Shown: positions 10,646-21,316 of the stretch, one piece after another
How the letters are laid out: every line of letters starts with the position of its first letter
Position numbering within the stretch: the first letter of the stretch is position 1
Source of the DNA: Petunia secreta
Lineage: Eukaryota; Streptophyta; Magnoliopsida; Solanales; Solanaceae
Assembly: GCA_029990175.1 (NCBI GenBank)
Contig: JARKIP010000065.1
Location: 4,158,501-4,222,500 of the forward strand
Length of the DNA: 64,000 bases
Direction of reading: 5' to 3'
Notes under the pieces: generated by a model
Databases searched by the model: none
What the model was told of the DNA's origin: nothing
What the model saw: only the letters and a program-made list of their open reading frames with translations
Position numbers and translations under genes: made by a program

Positions 10646-12668
10646 TCAAAGCTGAATGTTGAAGTGTTTGACAAGCGCCTCAAGTTGCTTCGTATTCTTG
10701 GTCCTTTCCATCAACAACTCGGCCTCATACTTGTGGCAGTCTATCTTCAAACGATCAATTTCTTGATCCTTTAACTTCAGCTGTCTGTAGAGCTCTGCGT
10801 TTTCTTCATTTACCTCAAGGACATGCTTCTCCAGCTCTTTCACAGCATCAATGGCCTCTTCAGGTCCATAGTCCTCACTTTCCTCTTCTTGCTCTTGCTT
10901 GGACTGCATTGGTCAGCTTCTAAAGGAACCCCAAAATGCTCAAGTACCTGCTGGAGGATGTAGGAATGCACAAGGGAATGTGGCTTCTGATCTGTGTCAG
11001 CAATCCTTTTTATGTGTCTAATTATCAGCCCAGGCAAATTAATTTTTACCCCCCTGTCCAGCAGATCCATGTATGTCAGGTCCAGAGCACTAGCCTCGCA
11101 GTTCCTCTCTCCTCTAGGTAGAAGAAACCTGTGCACAAATTCAAACAACAACTGATGTGCAGGTTCCATTTCCTTCTTGTCTACCTTCCTCTCCTTTCTC
11201 AGCTTGGGTTTTCCTGAGAACTTCTTGACAACATCTAGAGGAGTGACTCCATCAGTCCTCTTTGGCCATTTTAGCTTTATATACCTGCAATAACCTTCAG
11301 CAGGTATGTCAAGAATCACTCCATGTTCAGGACTCCCAAACTCTATCTCTATTCCTCTCACTGTTGTGAACACTCTCCTAGCATTAAATCTGCAATTTGT
11401 GTAGAATTCTCTGATCTCATCAGCATACAGCTTTCTTTCCTTGTTGGCAAACAACCCCAACTAGCCCTGGTGACCAATCATTCTGAGCAGTGGCTTCATA
11501 TGAAACTCCTTCTCATGCAGGATGCTGCCAGGCAACACCTGATGCTTAGAGAAGAAGGCCACCCTGTCAGCTTCATCCTCACTACCTCTTCTCATTTTTC
11601 TGGTCTCAGCTTCACTGTCTGTATCAGAATCACTTGGCTCTGCATAACTCCCAGCATCATCACTTTCCTCCTGTACTTCCTCAGCTCTTATTTCTTCTTC
11701 CTTCTTCTTTGCTTCTCTATCTCTTACATTTGTCACTGTTTTCTCCAACCTCCCAACTTTCTCCAATTGTTGTTTTAAAGCAGACCTGGTGCCAACCCTC
11801 CTGGCCACAGGCTCATTCACAACCTTGTCATCACTTTCACCACAAGCTTCATCAACCAGTCTTGTCTTCAGGACTGGTTTTCCCCCTTTCACTAATCTCC
11901 TTCTTTTCTCAGGCTCCAATTTGTTTTCTTTCACAAACACAACTTCTTCTTCCTCTTCCTCTTCCTCTCCTGCTATTTTCTCATCTTCTTCACCAAACTT
12001 CCTTTTTCTTTTTGGTTCTTCAGCTATCTTGGGAATTTCTCTTGGTTCAGTCTTTTCTAAAACTGTCTCAGTCTTCCCTTCTTCCTCAGAGTCTGTCCAA
12101 TCTAAATCTGCATCATCAACCTCAGTGGAATTTGGACAAGTAACAGGCTCTTGCACCAAATTCTCTGAGGCTTCAGCAGATCCAAGTCCTCCAACAGCTG
12201 GACTTTCTCGCACAGATTCTTCCTTATTTTTCTCAACACTATCATCTTCTTTAAATTTTTCTATTACTCTTTCTGCAACATTCAATTTCCCACCAGACTC
12301 AACAACCACATGCACCTGTAAGTCTTTTCTAAGTTCATCTTTTAATCTTTCTCGCTCTGCCCACATGGGTTCCCCCTACCTATTCGATCATCATGCTCAA
12401 CACCTATTATTTTGTCTAGTCCTGTAACTAGGGTTTCAGTTTCTGCAGTTCCAGGGTTGTTCATATCTACTGAAACGACGGGCATAGATGAAATAGGAAC
12501 AGATATTACCTCATGTGGTGGTTGTGATGAACTTTGTGCAATGGGTGTGGTAGGAGCCGCCCTTGACCTCATCTTCTTTACCAGCTTCTTGTCCCCTTTT
12601 TGAAGAAATTTTGTGCGAGCCCTCGCAATTCTTTGGGCAAGATTGGATGGGGGTGGTCTTTCAGACAT
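10646..12668 (-). pseudogene. SIRE-type env-like ORF, three lesions
   Basis: This is the extra ORF that Maximus/SIRE-lineage copia elements carry between pol and the 3' LTR, often called env-like; its function is not established. The N-terminal piece (12668-12342) is basic. The next (12366-11461) is acidic and low-complexity with long Glu runs. The third (11460-10840) is a folded-looking domain with FGSPEHGVILDIP and INLPGLIIRHIKRIA, resembling the plant 'putative plant transposon protein' domain. The last (10909-10646) is a strong coiled coil ending VKHFNIQL. A frameshift near 12360, an in-frame TAG at about 11461 and a frameshift near 10900 break it. I see no clear signal peptide or membrane segment, so a viral envelope role is not supported here. 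Confidence 0.75.
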
Positions 12669-13312
12669 TATGAAGAATTTATGAGCGATTTGTGAGATTT
12701 CTAGGGAATTTTCTGTTTTAGGACTTGAGAGAGGATTTTAGTGTAATGGATTTGAGGTGGGTGAATGAGGGAGGATTGTGTGGGTGTATCCGACAGAGAG
12801 AGGAGGTTTTGTGATTTGACAGGGTCTAGGGAAGGCAAAGCAGTAATGATGAAAAGAAGAAGAGCAGCTTTTTGAATTTTTTGATAACCGGGAAGAGTTA
12901 AAGTTTTGACGGTTATGGACTTATTTGATATATCCCTTTTTAAGCAGTGGGGTCCAACACATCAAATAGAATTCTACCCGAAAAAGGAATGTGTTCCTAT
13001 AATTTAGGACAGTTATAAGAACATGGAGGATCTCCCTTGACACACGTATGATTGACAATTCAATTCAGTTATAACTTTTATCATGCAGGGTAGTGTAAAT
13101 GTACCTGGACATGATTCCTCATGCTTTGGCTGGTTCCTTCTTTGTACATAGTAGGTTCTTCATGGGATCACATTATTCTTACCTGGTGCTAAAAAAAAAA
13201 CTGAACAAGTGTACTAATTCAAGTACCATGTTAGACTGGATATCAATGACAAAATTCGGACATGGACAATCGAATACTTAACTAACCAATCATAGAGGGA
13301 TTTCCTGCTGGA
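12669..13312. other. spacer between SIRE pol and env-like ORF
   Basis: About 640 bp separate the start of the env-like ORF from the end of RNase H on the minus strand. SIRE elements normally have a non-coding gap here. I see no further gene in it. Confidence 0.5.
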
Positions 13313-13747
13313 TCATCCGTGTATTTTGGTCATCCCTAATTCCAACCTGTTCCTCTCAAACTGTACCTTGTTCAATGCTTTGGTAAATATGTCAGCAATT
13401 TGATCTTTAGTCCTGCATGAATTCATAGTAAGCAGACCCTTTTCCACATTATCTCTCAAGAAATGGTGTCTAATATCAATGTGCTTGGTTCTTTTATGTT
13501 GGACTGGGTTCTTGGCAATGTTCACTGTACTAGTATTGTCACAGAAAATTGGCACTGCACCACACTTGATGCCAAAGTCCTCCAGTTGTTGTTTGATCCA
13601 CAGCAATTGTGAACAGCATAATGCAGCTGCCACATAGTCGGCTTCAGCAGTTGATAAGGCAACTGAGTTTTGCTTCTTTGTGGCCCAAGAGATCAAACAA
13701 GGACCCAGAAAGTGTGCCATTCCTAAAGTGCTTTTCCTGTCCACCAA
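13313..13747 (-). pseudogene. SIRE-like copia RNase H segment
   Basis: These 144 codons carry the copia RNase H pattern: SWATKKQNSVALSTAEADYV, IFCDNTSTVNIAKNP, and the HTKHIDIRHHF-like RTKHIDIRHHFLRD. The domain removes the RNA strand during reverse transcription. It is out of frame with the RT segment just upstream at 13823, so a frameshift lies between about 13750 and 13820. Confidence 0.85.
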
Positions 13748-13822
13748 ATGACCTGCATAATCTGCATCAGCAAAACCAATTAGTTCAAAAGTACCTCCTC
13801 TTGGGTACCAGAGACAGAGGTC

Positions 13823-14779
13823 CTAAGTTCCTTTCAAGTATCTCATGATCCTCTTCACAGCTGTCAAATGTGACTCCTTGGGCTTGAACTGAAATCTAGC
13901 GCACAGTCCTACACTGTATACTATGTCAGGTCGACTGGTTGTGAGATAGAGAAGTGATCCTATGATTCCTCTATATTTTGTCTCTTCTGTTGAAGGACCG
14001 AGTTCATCCATATCCAGCTTTGTCCCAGGTGCAATGGGAGTAGTCATTTCTTTCGCTCCTTCCATATCAAACTTCTTCAGTAGTTCCTTGACATACTTTT
14101 GCTGGTGAATCATAGTTCCTTCAGGCATTTGCATTATCTGCAATCCAAGGAAGAAATTTAGTTCTCCCATCATGCTCATTTCAAATTCGCTTCCCATCAG
14201 ATCAGCAAAGCCTTTGCATAGCCCCTCATCAGTGGCTCCAAAAATAATATCATCGACATACACTTGAACCACCAATAGGTCTTTTCCTTTCTTTTTGAGA
14301 AATAGTGTGTCGTCAATCTTTCCTCTAGAGAACCCATTCTTCAATAGAAATCCTGAGAGTCTTTCATACCAAGCTCTAGGGGCTTGCTTCAATCCATAAA
14401 GTGCCTTGTCTAGTTTGTAAACATGATCAGGGAATTCATTATTCACAAAACCTTGTGGCTGTATAACATAGACTTCTTTATTCAGGTATCCGTTCAAGAA
14501 GGCGCTCTTCACATCCATCTGATATAGTGTGAACTCCATGTATGTAGCAAAAGCAATTAGCATTCTGATAGCCTCCATCCTTGCCACTGGTGCAAAGGTT
14601 TCATCGTAGTCAATTCCTTCTTCCTGATTATAGCCTTGAACTACTAACCTTGCTTTGTTTCTCGTCACTATACCATGCTCATCTAGTTTGTTCCTGAATA
14701 CCCATTTTGTTCCAATTATTGATCTGTCCTTCGGCTTAGGAACTAGATGCCACACTTTGCTTCTTTTGAATTGATGCAA
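13823..14779 (-). pseudogene. SIRE-like copia reverse transcriptase segment
   Basis: These 318 codons form the copia RT domain. Key stretches are KARLVVQGYNQEEGIDYDETFAPV, QMDVKSAFLNG, YGLKQAPRAWY and the catalytic YVDDIIFGAT. The upstream frame (15079-14786) is the same frame and is separated only by a TAG at about 14786, consistent with one CAG-to-TAG change. The segment is long and well conserved but cannot be read as one polyprotein. Confidence 0.88.
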
Positions 14780-14785
14780 TTCCTC

Positions 14786-16487
14786 CTACATGGCTAGAAT
14801 CCAATCTGGGTCTTCTAGAGCTTCTTTTACGTTCTTTGGTTCCAGAGATGAAAGGAACGCAAAGAAAGCACAGAAGTTCTTCAAGGCTGACCTGGTCATG
14901 ATTCCTGTATCCATTTCTGATAGGACATTTTCCAAAGGATGAGATCGTTGGTGTTTCCATGGTCTGAGTTTAATATGACTGGAAGAACTTGCATCATTAT
15001 CCTGGTGAGTTTCTTCTTGACTTGCTGGATCGTCAGCTTCATCATGAGTTCCCCCTGTCAGGTTGACTCCTTGTTCCAATGTTTGGATCTTCTCCTGATG
15101 TCTCCTTGTCTTTAGAGTCTTCCAGTTCAGTCACACCTTCTTCCCTGCTAAGGCCAATCACTTGATCATCTTTCTCACGTTCCTCCAGTGCCTTGTCTGA
15201 TTCATCAAAGACAACATGCATACTTTCTTCCACTGTCTGTGTCCTTTTATTGAACACTTTATATGCTTTGCTTTGGGTGGAATAACCAAGAAATATTGCC
15301 TCGTCACTCCTAGCATCAAACTTTCCCATGGGTTCCTTTCCATTATTGTGAACAAAGCATTTACACCCAAAAGGTCTTAGGTGAGCAATATTTGGCTTTC
15401 TACCCCTGAGTAGCTCATATGGGGTCTTGTCAAGAATTGCTCTGATTGAACATCTGTTCAGCAAGTAGCACGCAGTATTTATAGTTTCAGCCCAAAAGTT
15501 TCTTGCAAGACCACTTGACAACAGCGTAGTCCTGGCCATATCCTCCAGAGATCTGTTCTTCCTCTCAACCACTCTATTTTGTTGGGGAGTTCTTGGAGCA
15601 GAGAAGTTATGATCTATGTTGTTCCTTGCACAATACTCAGAGAATTTTGAGTTTTCAAACTCAGTTCCATGATCAGATCTGATGCTGATGAGTTCAAGGC
15701 TTAGCCTCTTCTGAACTACACCACCCCAGTCTTTAAAGCTGTCAAAGGCTTCATCTTTAGTTGCCAAGAATAAAGTCCATGTGTACCTAGAGTAGTCATC
15801 AACAATTACGAACACGAATCTCTTTCCTCCTCTACTCTTGACTCTTATAGGTCCACACAGATCCATATACAACAGTTCCAGTGGTTTTGATGTACTTACC
15901 ACCTTCTTGGACTTAAAGGATGATCTCACATGCTTTCCCTTTACGCACGCATCACACATCTTAATGTTTTCAAATCTCTTACTTGGCATTCCACGAACCA
16001 GCTCATTTGATACAAGCTTATTCAGTTGCGAGAGACTTACATGACCCATTCTTTTGTGCCACAGCTGAGAGTCACTTTCTTGTACATTCAAGCAAGTTAG
16101 GTTGTTTTCAGGTAATGACTTCAGCGATGCTTTGTATACATTGTTCACCCTCTTTCCTTCCATTACAATTTCTCCACTCTGTAGGTTCTTCACAATGCAT
16201 CTTATATATGAGAACTTCACTTCATTTCCTCTGTCACATAGTTGGGAGATGCTCAGCAGATTGTGTCTAAGGCCATCAACACAATAGACATTCTCAATAG
16301 CATGATCTAGAGTTCTCCCAATCTTTCCAATTCCTACTATTTGACCGCTTTTTCCTCCTCCGAAGGCCACACTGCCTCTTTGAAATGCTGCGAGTGAGAG
16401 AAAGTTTCTTCTATCTCCTGTCATGTGCCTCGAACAACCACTGTCAAGAATCCAGCTTGGGTTGTTCTCCCTCACTCCAGCCTGCAA
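14786..16487 (-). pseudogene. SIRE-like copia protease and integrase
   Basis: The main frame (16487-15042, 481 codons) begins with the protease motif WILDSGCSRHMTGD. It continues through the pre-integrase LWHKRMGHVSLSQL and the integrase core. The core shows D in LLYMDLCGPI, D in IRSDHGTEFEN and E in the PQQNRVVERKNR block, where the usual NG is NR. A frameshift near 15060 moves to the frame 15079-14786, which holds the linker to RT and ends at an in-frame stop. Confidence 0.85.
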
Positions 16488-16493
16488 AACAGA

Positions 16494-16691
16494 TTAGCGG
16501 TTAGCCTTAGGAACCCAGACAAGCTTGGGTCCCTTCTTACTAGAAAATGGGTAAATCAAGTCCTGTCTAGCCCATTTAGGTAAAACACTTCTTTTGTTCT
16601 TGGCCTTTTCCTTGCTGACATGTATGCACTTTTGTTTGATATGACCTGTTTCACCACAAAAAGTACATAACATGTTGCGAGGTAATGCCAC
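16494..16691 (-). pseudogene. SIRE-like gag zinc knuckle
   Basis: The nucleocapsid motif CTFCGETGHIKQKC (C-x2-C-x4-H-x4-C) lies near the start, followed by a basic stretch. A stop divides it from the protease frame at 16487. This is the RNA-binding end of gag. Confidence 0.8.
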
Positions 16692-16772
16692 GTACTTGCT
16701 TTTAGGGTTATATGGAGGTAGTGGTTTCTTAAATCCTAATCCTTGTTTTCCTCTGTTTTGATTTTCAAAAAC

Positions 16773-17427
16773 CTAGTTCATCGACTCTGATGATTTATTC
16801 CACTTAGTTAATTTTGTAAGCTCAAATTTTGATTTTTCAACTTTTTGACTTAAGACCTTGTTCTTCTCAGTTTCCTGATACAGAATTTCTTTTGCTCTTT
16901 TCAATTCATTTTCCAAAAAGATTTGAACTTCACTTATTACTTGCTTACCATTTGCACTTTCTTTTAACTGATTGCATTCCAGTTCTAGCTTAGTGATCTT
17001 AGAATTTGACACTAGAGTCTGTCCTTTCAAGGTGGCATTGACTTCTTCAAGTTCAATGTTCTGTTCTAGGAGACTCTTGTGCTTAGTTCTAAGACTACTT
17101 AGTTCTTCAGCTAGTTTATCCTTTTCAAGCTTCTCCTTTTCATAACCCTCAATCAAGGTAGCAGTGATTAAAATTAGATTTTAAGAAGAGTATGTGTGCA
17201 AAGTTTCCTTTAGTTCAGATAGACATACCTTTGCTGAGTGAGCATATTCAGTTCCATCTGTTGCCATAAGAGCTGAGTCCTTCTTGTGAACGTCATCTGA
17301 GTACACCTCCTTCAGCCTTTCCCAGACTTCCTTGGCCGACTTGTATTCAGTATTTCAGGTACCATTCAGCTTTGGAGTTTGCCTGTAACCAGTCTAGGTC
17401 TTGAGGATCCAGTTCTTCCACCTTCTT
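16773..17427 (-). pseudogene. SIRE-like gag, coiled coil and truncated capsid part
   Basis: The frame 17156-16773 (127 codons) is a Lys/Glu/Leu-rich coiled coil of the kind found in SIRE gag. Further upstream on the minus strand (about 17220-17420) the gag pattern SAKEVWERLKEVYSDD can be read with lesions. The reading stops abruptly at 17427, where a solo LTR begins. The rest of gag, the primer site and the 5' LTR are missing. Confidence 0.7.
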
Positions 17428-18192
17428 TGGCACGGAAGCGAAAACAAGTAACGAAAGCGATAGAGTAAGCACGAGATCGAAGAAATAGGGACGGGGAAGA
17501 ATAGAAATTAGAAGAAAGAACGAATCAAACTAACAAATAGATTGATTCAAAAGGGAGAAGAGACTCGAACCATTAAACGGGATCACACTAGCGGTGATCC
17601 ACCATGGATTCCAAGTAAGAGATACATGAAGACAACGCTCCAACAAGAAGGACCTAGTCTCTTCTAAAGTCTAATCTTCAATACTCAAATCTAGCTAAAT
17701 GAAACAAATGACTAAGTATGGTATTTATAGGTGTTCCACACTCCTAATGTAATGTCTAAATAGCCCCTAATGATATAAAAGCAATACAAGCCTCGTAGGG
17801 CAAAAATAGGGATTACACGTCAAAATCCCGTCCAAAACTAGGCAAAACAGGCGCCCCACCTAGCAGAGTAGGCGCCCAGAGTAGGCGGTCCGCCTAAAAA
17901 GTAGGCGGTCCGCCCAAAAAGTGGGCGGCCCAAAGTCCAGAGAGTGCAGTCAACTAGGCGGCCCGCCTAGTCCAGTGGGCGGTCCGCCCCTTTCCTGGGA
18001 GGCTTGGAAACGGCTCAAAATGTACTCTAAGTGTTCCTCCTTTGTGCGTAGCCGGTCCTCCCTCAATGGCGCTCAAGGTCATGACTCCAAATCATTCTAG
18101 AACCCTCCTCTGGTGCCCTTGTCTTGGATCCTTTGTGCTCTTACGCTTGGCTCTTGATGGTTGGCGCTTTGGCTCCAATATGCCCCACATCA
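17428..18192 (-). mobile_element. solo LTR, gypsy-like non-autonomous family
   Basis: On the minus strand it begins TGATGTGG and ends CCGTGCCA, 765 bp. The last 250 bp match the LTR end at 53070-53319 (shared GGTGATCCACCATGGATTC-like and AAGGGAGAAGAGACT stretches on +). A TATA box (CTATAAATA on minus) lies near 17720-17735. The middle (17846-17990) is unusually GC-rich and holds repeated palindromes such as AGGCGGTCCGCCT. The flanking 5-mers (TTCTT and ATTAT) do not match, so the junction with the SIRE element has been rearranged. Confidence 0.7.
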
Positions 18193-19309
18193 ATTATAGT
18201 ACGTTTAGATTAACTTTTTTTCCTTAAGATCCGTCAGAATTTACTTTTCAATTGATTTACTTTACGAGAAATAACTAAATAATATGAGAGGATCATTTAA
18301 GTAGTTTATTGTTGTGTTTTACAGACCTCGATGATACGGAACATCGACCACCAATTAATACAGCTGGGGAGAACATTAAGTAAGCAGTGACAGAGATAAT
18401 ATCTTCAAGGCTGGAAACAAACATTTGCACAATACGAGAATACTAGAGTCGTGGAAGGTTGTCTTTTCTTTACAAATTTCACAACTTTTTGCTTACAATG
18501 TAGTCCTTATCTTCATTAGACTTTCATGGAATGATGCGACTCTAGCACATATTACTTTGTTCATTGTTTTGTTGCTATTTTTGAATTGAAACGGAGATGC
18601 ACAATCGGAGTTAAAGGCCGAAATCCTCCTAAAACACAAGTTCCCATATTTTAGTACATGATCTACTGTATATTCAAGTAAAAATTAACGTCTACACCTG
18701 AATTTTGCTTAGGCACCTATATAATTCATTGACTGCCCTGGTCATTTCTTCAGTATTAATAGTAGTGAAATTATTCAGTCATAGCAAATTGAAAAAACTC
18801 ATGGACTGCGGAATACAAAGCAACAAAAAGTCATAGTAAATAAGAGTGACTTCACAATAATATAAATTACAAATTTATCTTAGAGTAGGGAATTGCACAT
18901 ATACGCCCGTACGAACGCGGACCAGTTCTCTAGTTATTATAGAATCTGGATAAAGGAGTCTAGCAAGTTTTTCTTAGATTTGGCCTGATAAATAAAAATA
19001 AATTGGGGGTAAATATGTATTCAATATTTTGTAGAAGAGAAAAACACACAATTAGAATAAAACATTATAGATTTGACTATGTGACAATCAATTGTTACAC
19101 AATACATCTTGGGAGCTGATTTTCCGAATTTTCCTCACTACAAAATGCCTAAAAGAGGGAGTATTCATGCTATTTGCCTCAATAGGAACATTTAAAACTG
19201 TAAATAATTTAGATATGCACTGAATAATTAAAACGTGTCAAGTTTATGAACTGATAATATACGCCTTCATTTTACAACATTTTGTCCTAGCTTTGCCGCG
19301 TGAAGAATC
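18193..19309. other. intergenic, one possible exon remnant
   Basis: There is no long open frame. A short stretch at about 18326-18391 follows a GTTTTACAG acceptor-like site and reads TSMIRNIDHQLIQLGRTLSK before a stop, like a last exon. I do not recognise it. Otherwise I see nothing. Confidence 0.25.
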
Positions 19310-19845
19310 TGTTTTAAATATACTTTTGCAGTAATTTATGTTGATATACAAACTAAGAGAAATTATGTAGTTTTCTCTTTAGTTTATATACACAGACTAT
19401 GATTAAATGTACTGTATTTTAGATTTCGGCTATGTAAAACTTCTTTCATAACCTATTTCTGTACACTGATTTGCATTTACATAGGGACTAAGATAAATTA
19501 TGCTGTGTTTGTGTCTTAACCCCTGGGAGACTTCGTTTATTAATACACTGCTGCAGTGATCTGGACTACGATTGTTTTGTCTTCATCCCCGTGAAACTTA
19601 AGCATACTTCTACAAGTGTTACGTGTTTATGAATAAACTAAGATAAATTATATTGTCCTTTTGTCTTCATCTATATGGAACTTCTTTACTAATATATTGC
19701 TACAATAATCCATGTTATGTAGAGACTTAGATTAATTAAACATACTTTTGTCTTCATCGTTTTGACACTTGCACAAACACAGAGCTATGATGATCTGTGG
19801 TTACAACAGACTAAGATTTCATTATCTCTCTTTATATGCAGATAA
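19310..19845. repeat. degenerate tandem repeat, unit about 105-115 bp
   Basis: The phrase ACTAAGATAAATTATGYTGT followed by TTTGTCTTCATC and then ACTTCTTTAYTAATA returns about five times with much drift (near 19354, 19488, 19648, 19725 and 19810). The spacing varies, so it looks like an old decayed array. It lies about 1.5 kb upstream of the flippase start codon. Confidence 0.55.
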
Positions 19846-20118
19846 TTATAATTAGTTTATATACTAGTATATTTTTTCACAAATATGTTCGTTCACCTGG
19901 GGTCAATGTTGCTAAGAGTCAATTTAACTTGTTGTAGATTTATATGCTAATGCTAATAAAAAGTGTGGACAATTACTAATACTAGAGGTACTAATATTTC
20001 TAATATTGGACGAAGACTGGTTTAAATAAAGCGACATAGATAATAAGGATCAACTTAGACAAGATGATTTGTTTGAAATTGAAGTGTAGTTATTATTGAA
20101 TTATATACATTGTCCGTT

Positions 20119-20310
20119 TCAATTTATGTAAAACTGTTTGATTTGACACAAAGATTAATAACGTACGTGAGAGTCTTGAAATTTGTAGTCCTAAATAAAT
20201 TACCGATATTTGTATTGTTATAAATCATCTCATTAACGACATTGTAAATTTGGAATTAAAATATTTTAAATTTAGTAAGAAAAATTCTTGTTTGAACTGA
20301 TTAAAAATGA
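20119..20310. repeat. possible half of a Stowaway-like MITE
   Basis: The stretch starting CCGTTTCAATTTATGTAAAACTGTTTGATTTGACAC resembles the terminal part of the element at 30155-30426. The matching opposite end is not clear, so it may be a truncated or decayed copy. Confidence 0.35.
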
Positions 20311-21316
20311 GATAGGTTCACAGATCGGATGGGGGTAACTTTGTTCTTTTAATAAACAGATATAGTGATATGTGTCTATATACAGACATTATCATTCATT
20401 TCTGTGAACTTCCTGACAAAATCAGAGAGAAGACCAACCCCAAGAAATGGAAGAATCCACCAGTTATATTCTTGGCAATTTTCCCGCGGAAAGCTTCTTT
20501 TCCAGAATGCATGTCTTTAAATAGAAAACTATACACAAAACAAAGACTAATTGCCAATCAATCTACTTCACTTGTATTATGACAACAAGTTGCAATTTTA
20601 TAAGGACATTAGGTGATGTTAATTTGTATTATCTTAATGCATAATTTGTATAAGATTTGAATGTTTCTTTAAGGTTAATCCAAAAATTCGTGTAAAGTCA
20701 ACCCCATAAGAGAGGAAGAGAGAGAAGGAAAGGAAGATCCAAGTCATTGCTCAAAGACTTTAAGACAAGGGAGATCAACCATAATAAACTAACTATTCTT
20801 GTCACATTGTCTCTCTTTCTTACCACTGTTTCACCTTGTAACATAATATACATAAATTACAAGTCATAGTTTCCTTCATTTCTTTTTTGTGTCAAGCTGA
20901 ATAAACAATAAGGGCCGGTACAAAAGTATCACGTGTTCACGCAAAGTGTAGTGAATAATGAACTATATGTTTGTATAAAGATAAGAGCTGTTTGAGGATA
21001 TGAATTTTCTTGCAAGCTATGAGGTTCTGTTTTGAGTTGGATTCTTTCTTGTTTTCTATGGTGTTTTAAGCTATTTTTTTAAGAAGCCTTCATCTTGGGT
21101 TCTGTTTTTTGGATATATTATTCATTTATTCTTTGGTTAGTGAGAGAAAGTTTTGATTTTCAAGGAGACTTTCTGTTTCTGGGCAATTGAAAAAGTGTTG
21201 TCCTTGGTAACTTCATTACCGTACTTGAAAAACTGATTTCTTTTTCTGTTTCCCACCCTTATTCTAGTACTTTATTCAGATAGGAATATTGGGTGGAGAC
21301 TAATTTGAGGATAAAA
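20311..21316. other. upstream region of the flippase gene
   Basis: No open frame is supported. Purine-rich runs (about 20705-20740) and a T-rich stretch lie before the start codon, as is common for plant leaders. The transcription start and any leader intron cannot be fixed by eye. Confidence 0.35.

Larger units (their letters stand above)
9279..17427 (-). mobile_element. SIRE/Maximus-like Ty1/copia element, 5'-truncated
   Basis: On the minus strand the order is gag, protease, integrase, RT, RNase H, spacer, env-like ORF, polypurine tract, 3' LTR. That order is diagnostic of the SIRE/Maximus lineage. The 5' LTR and the start of gag are absent, and sequence beyond the adjoining solo LTR (18193 on) does not resume gag. 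A target duplication therefore cannot be tested. At least six stops or frameshifts make it dead. Confidence 0.85.

Noticed and set aside
11323..12427. Plus-strand ORFs of 151, 169 and 212 codons
   Set aside because: They are antisense to the acidic env-like ORF. Their Ser/Leu/Pro-rich text is the complement of Glu/Lys-rich codons.
21293..21316. Earlier start for the flippase at 21293
   Set aside because: The codon is GTG, not ATG. The ATG at 21317 gives the usual ALA N-terminus.
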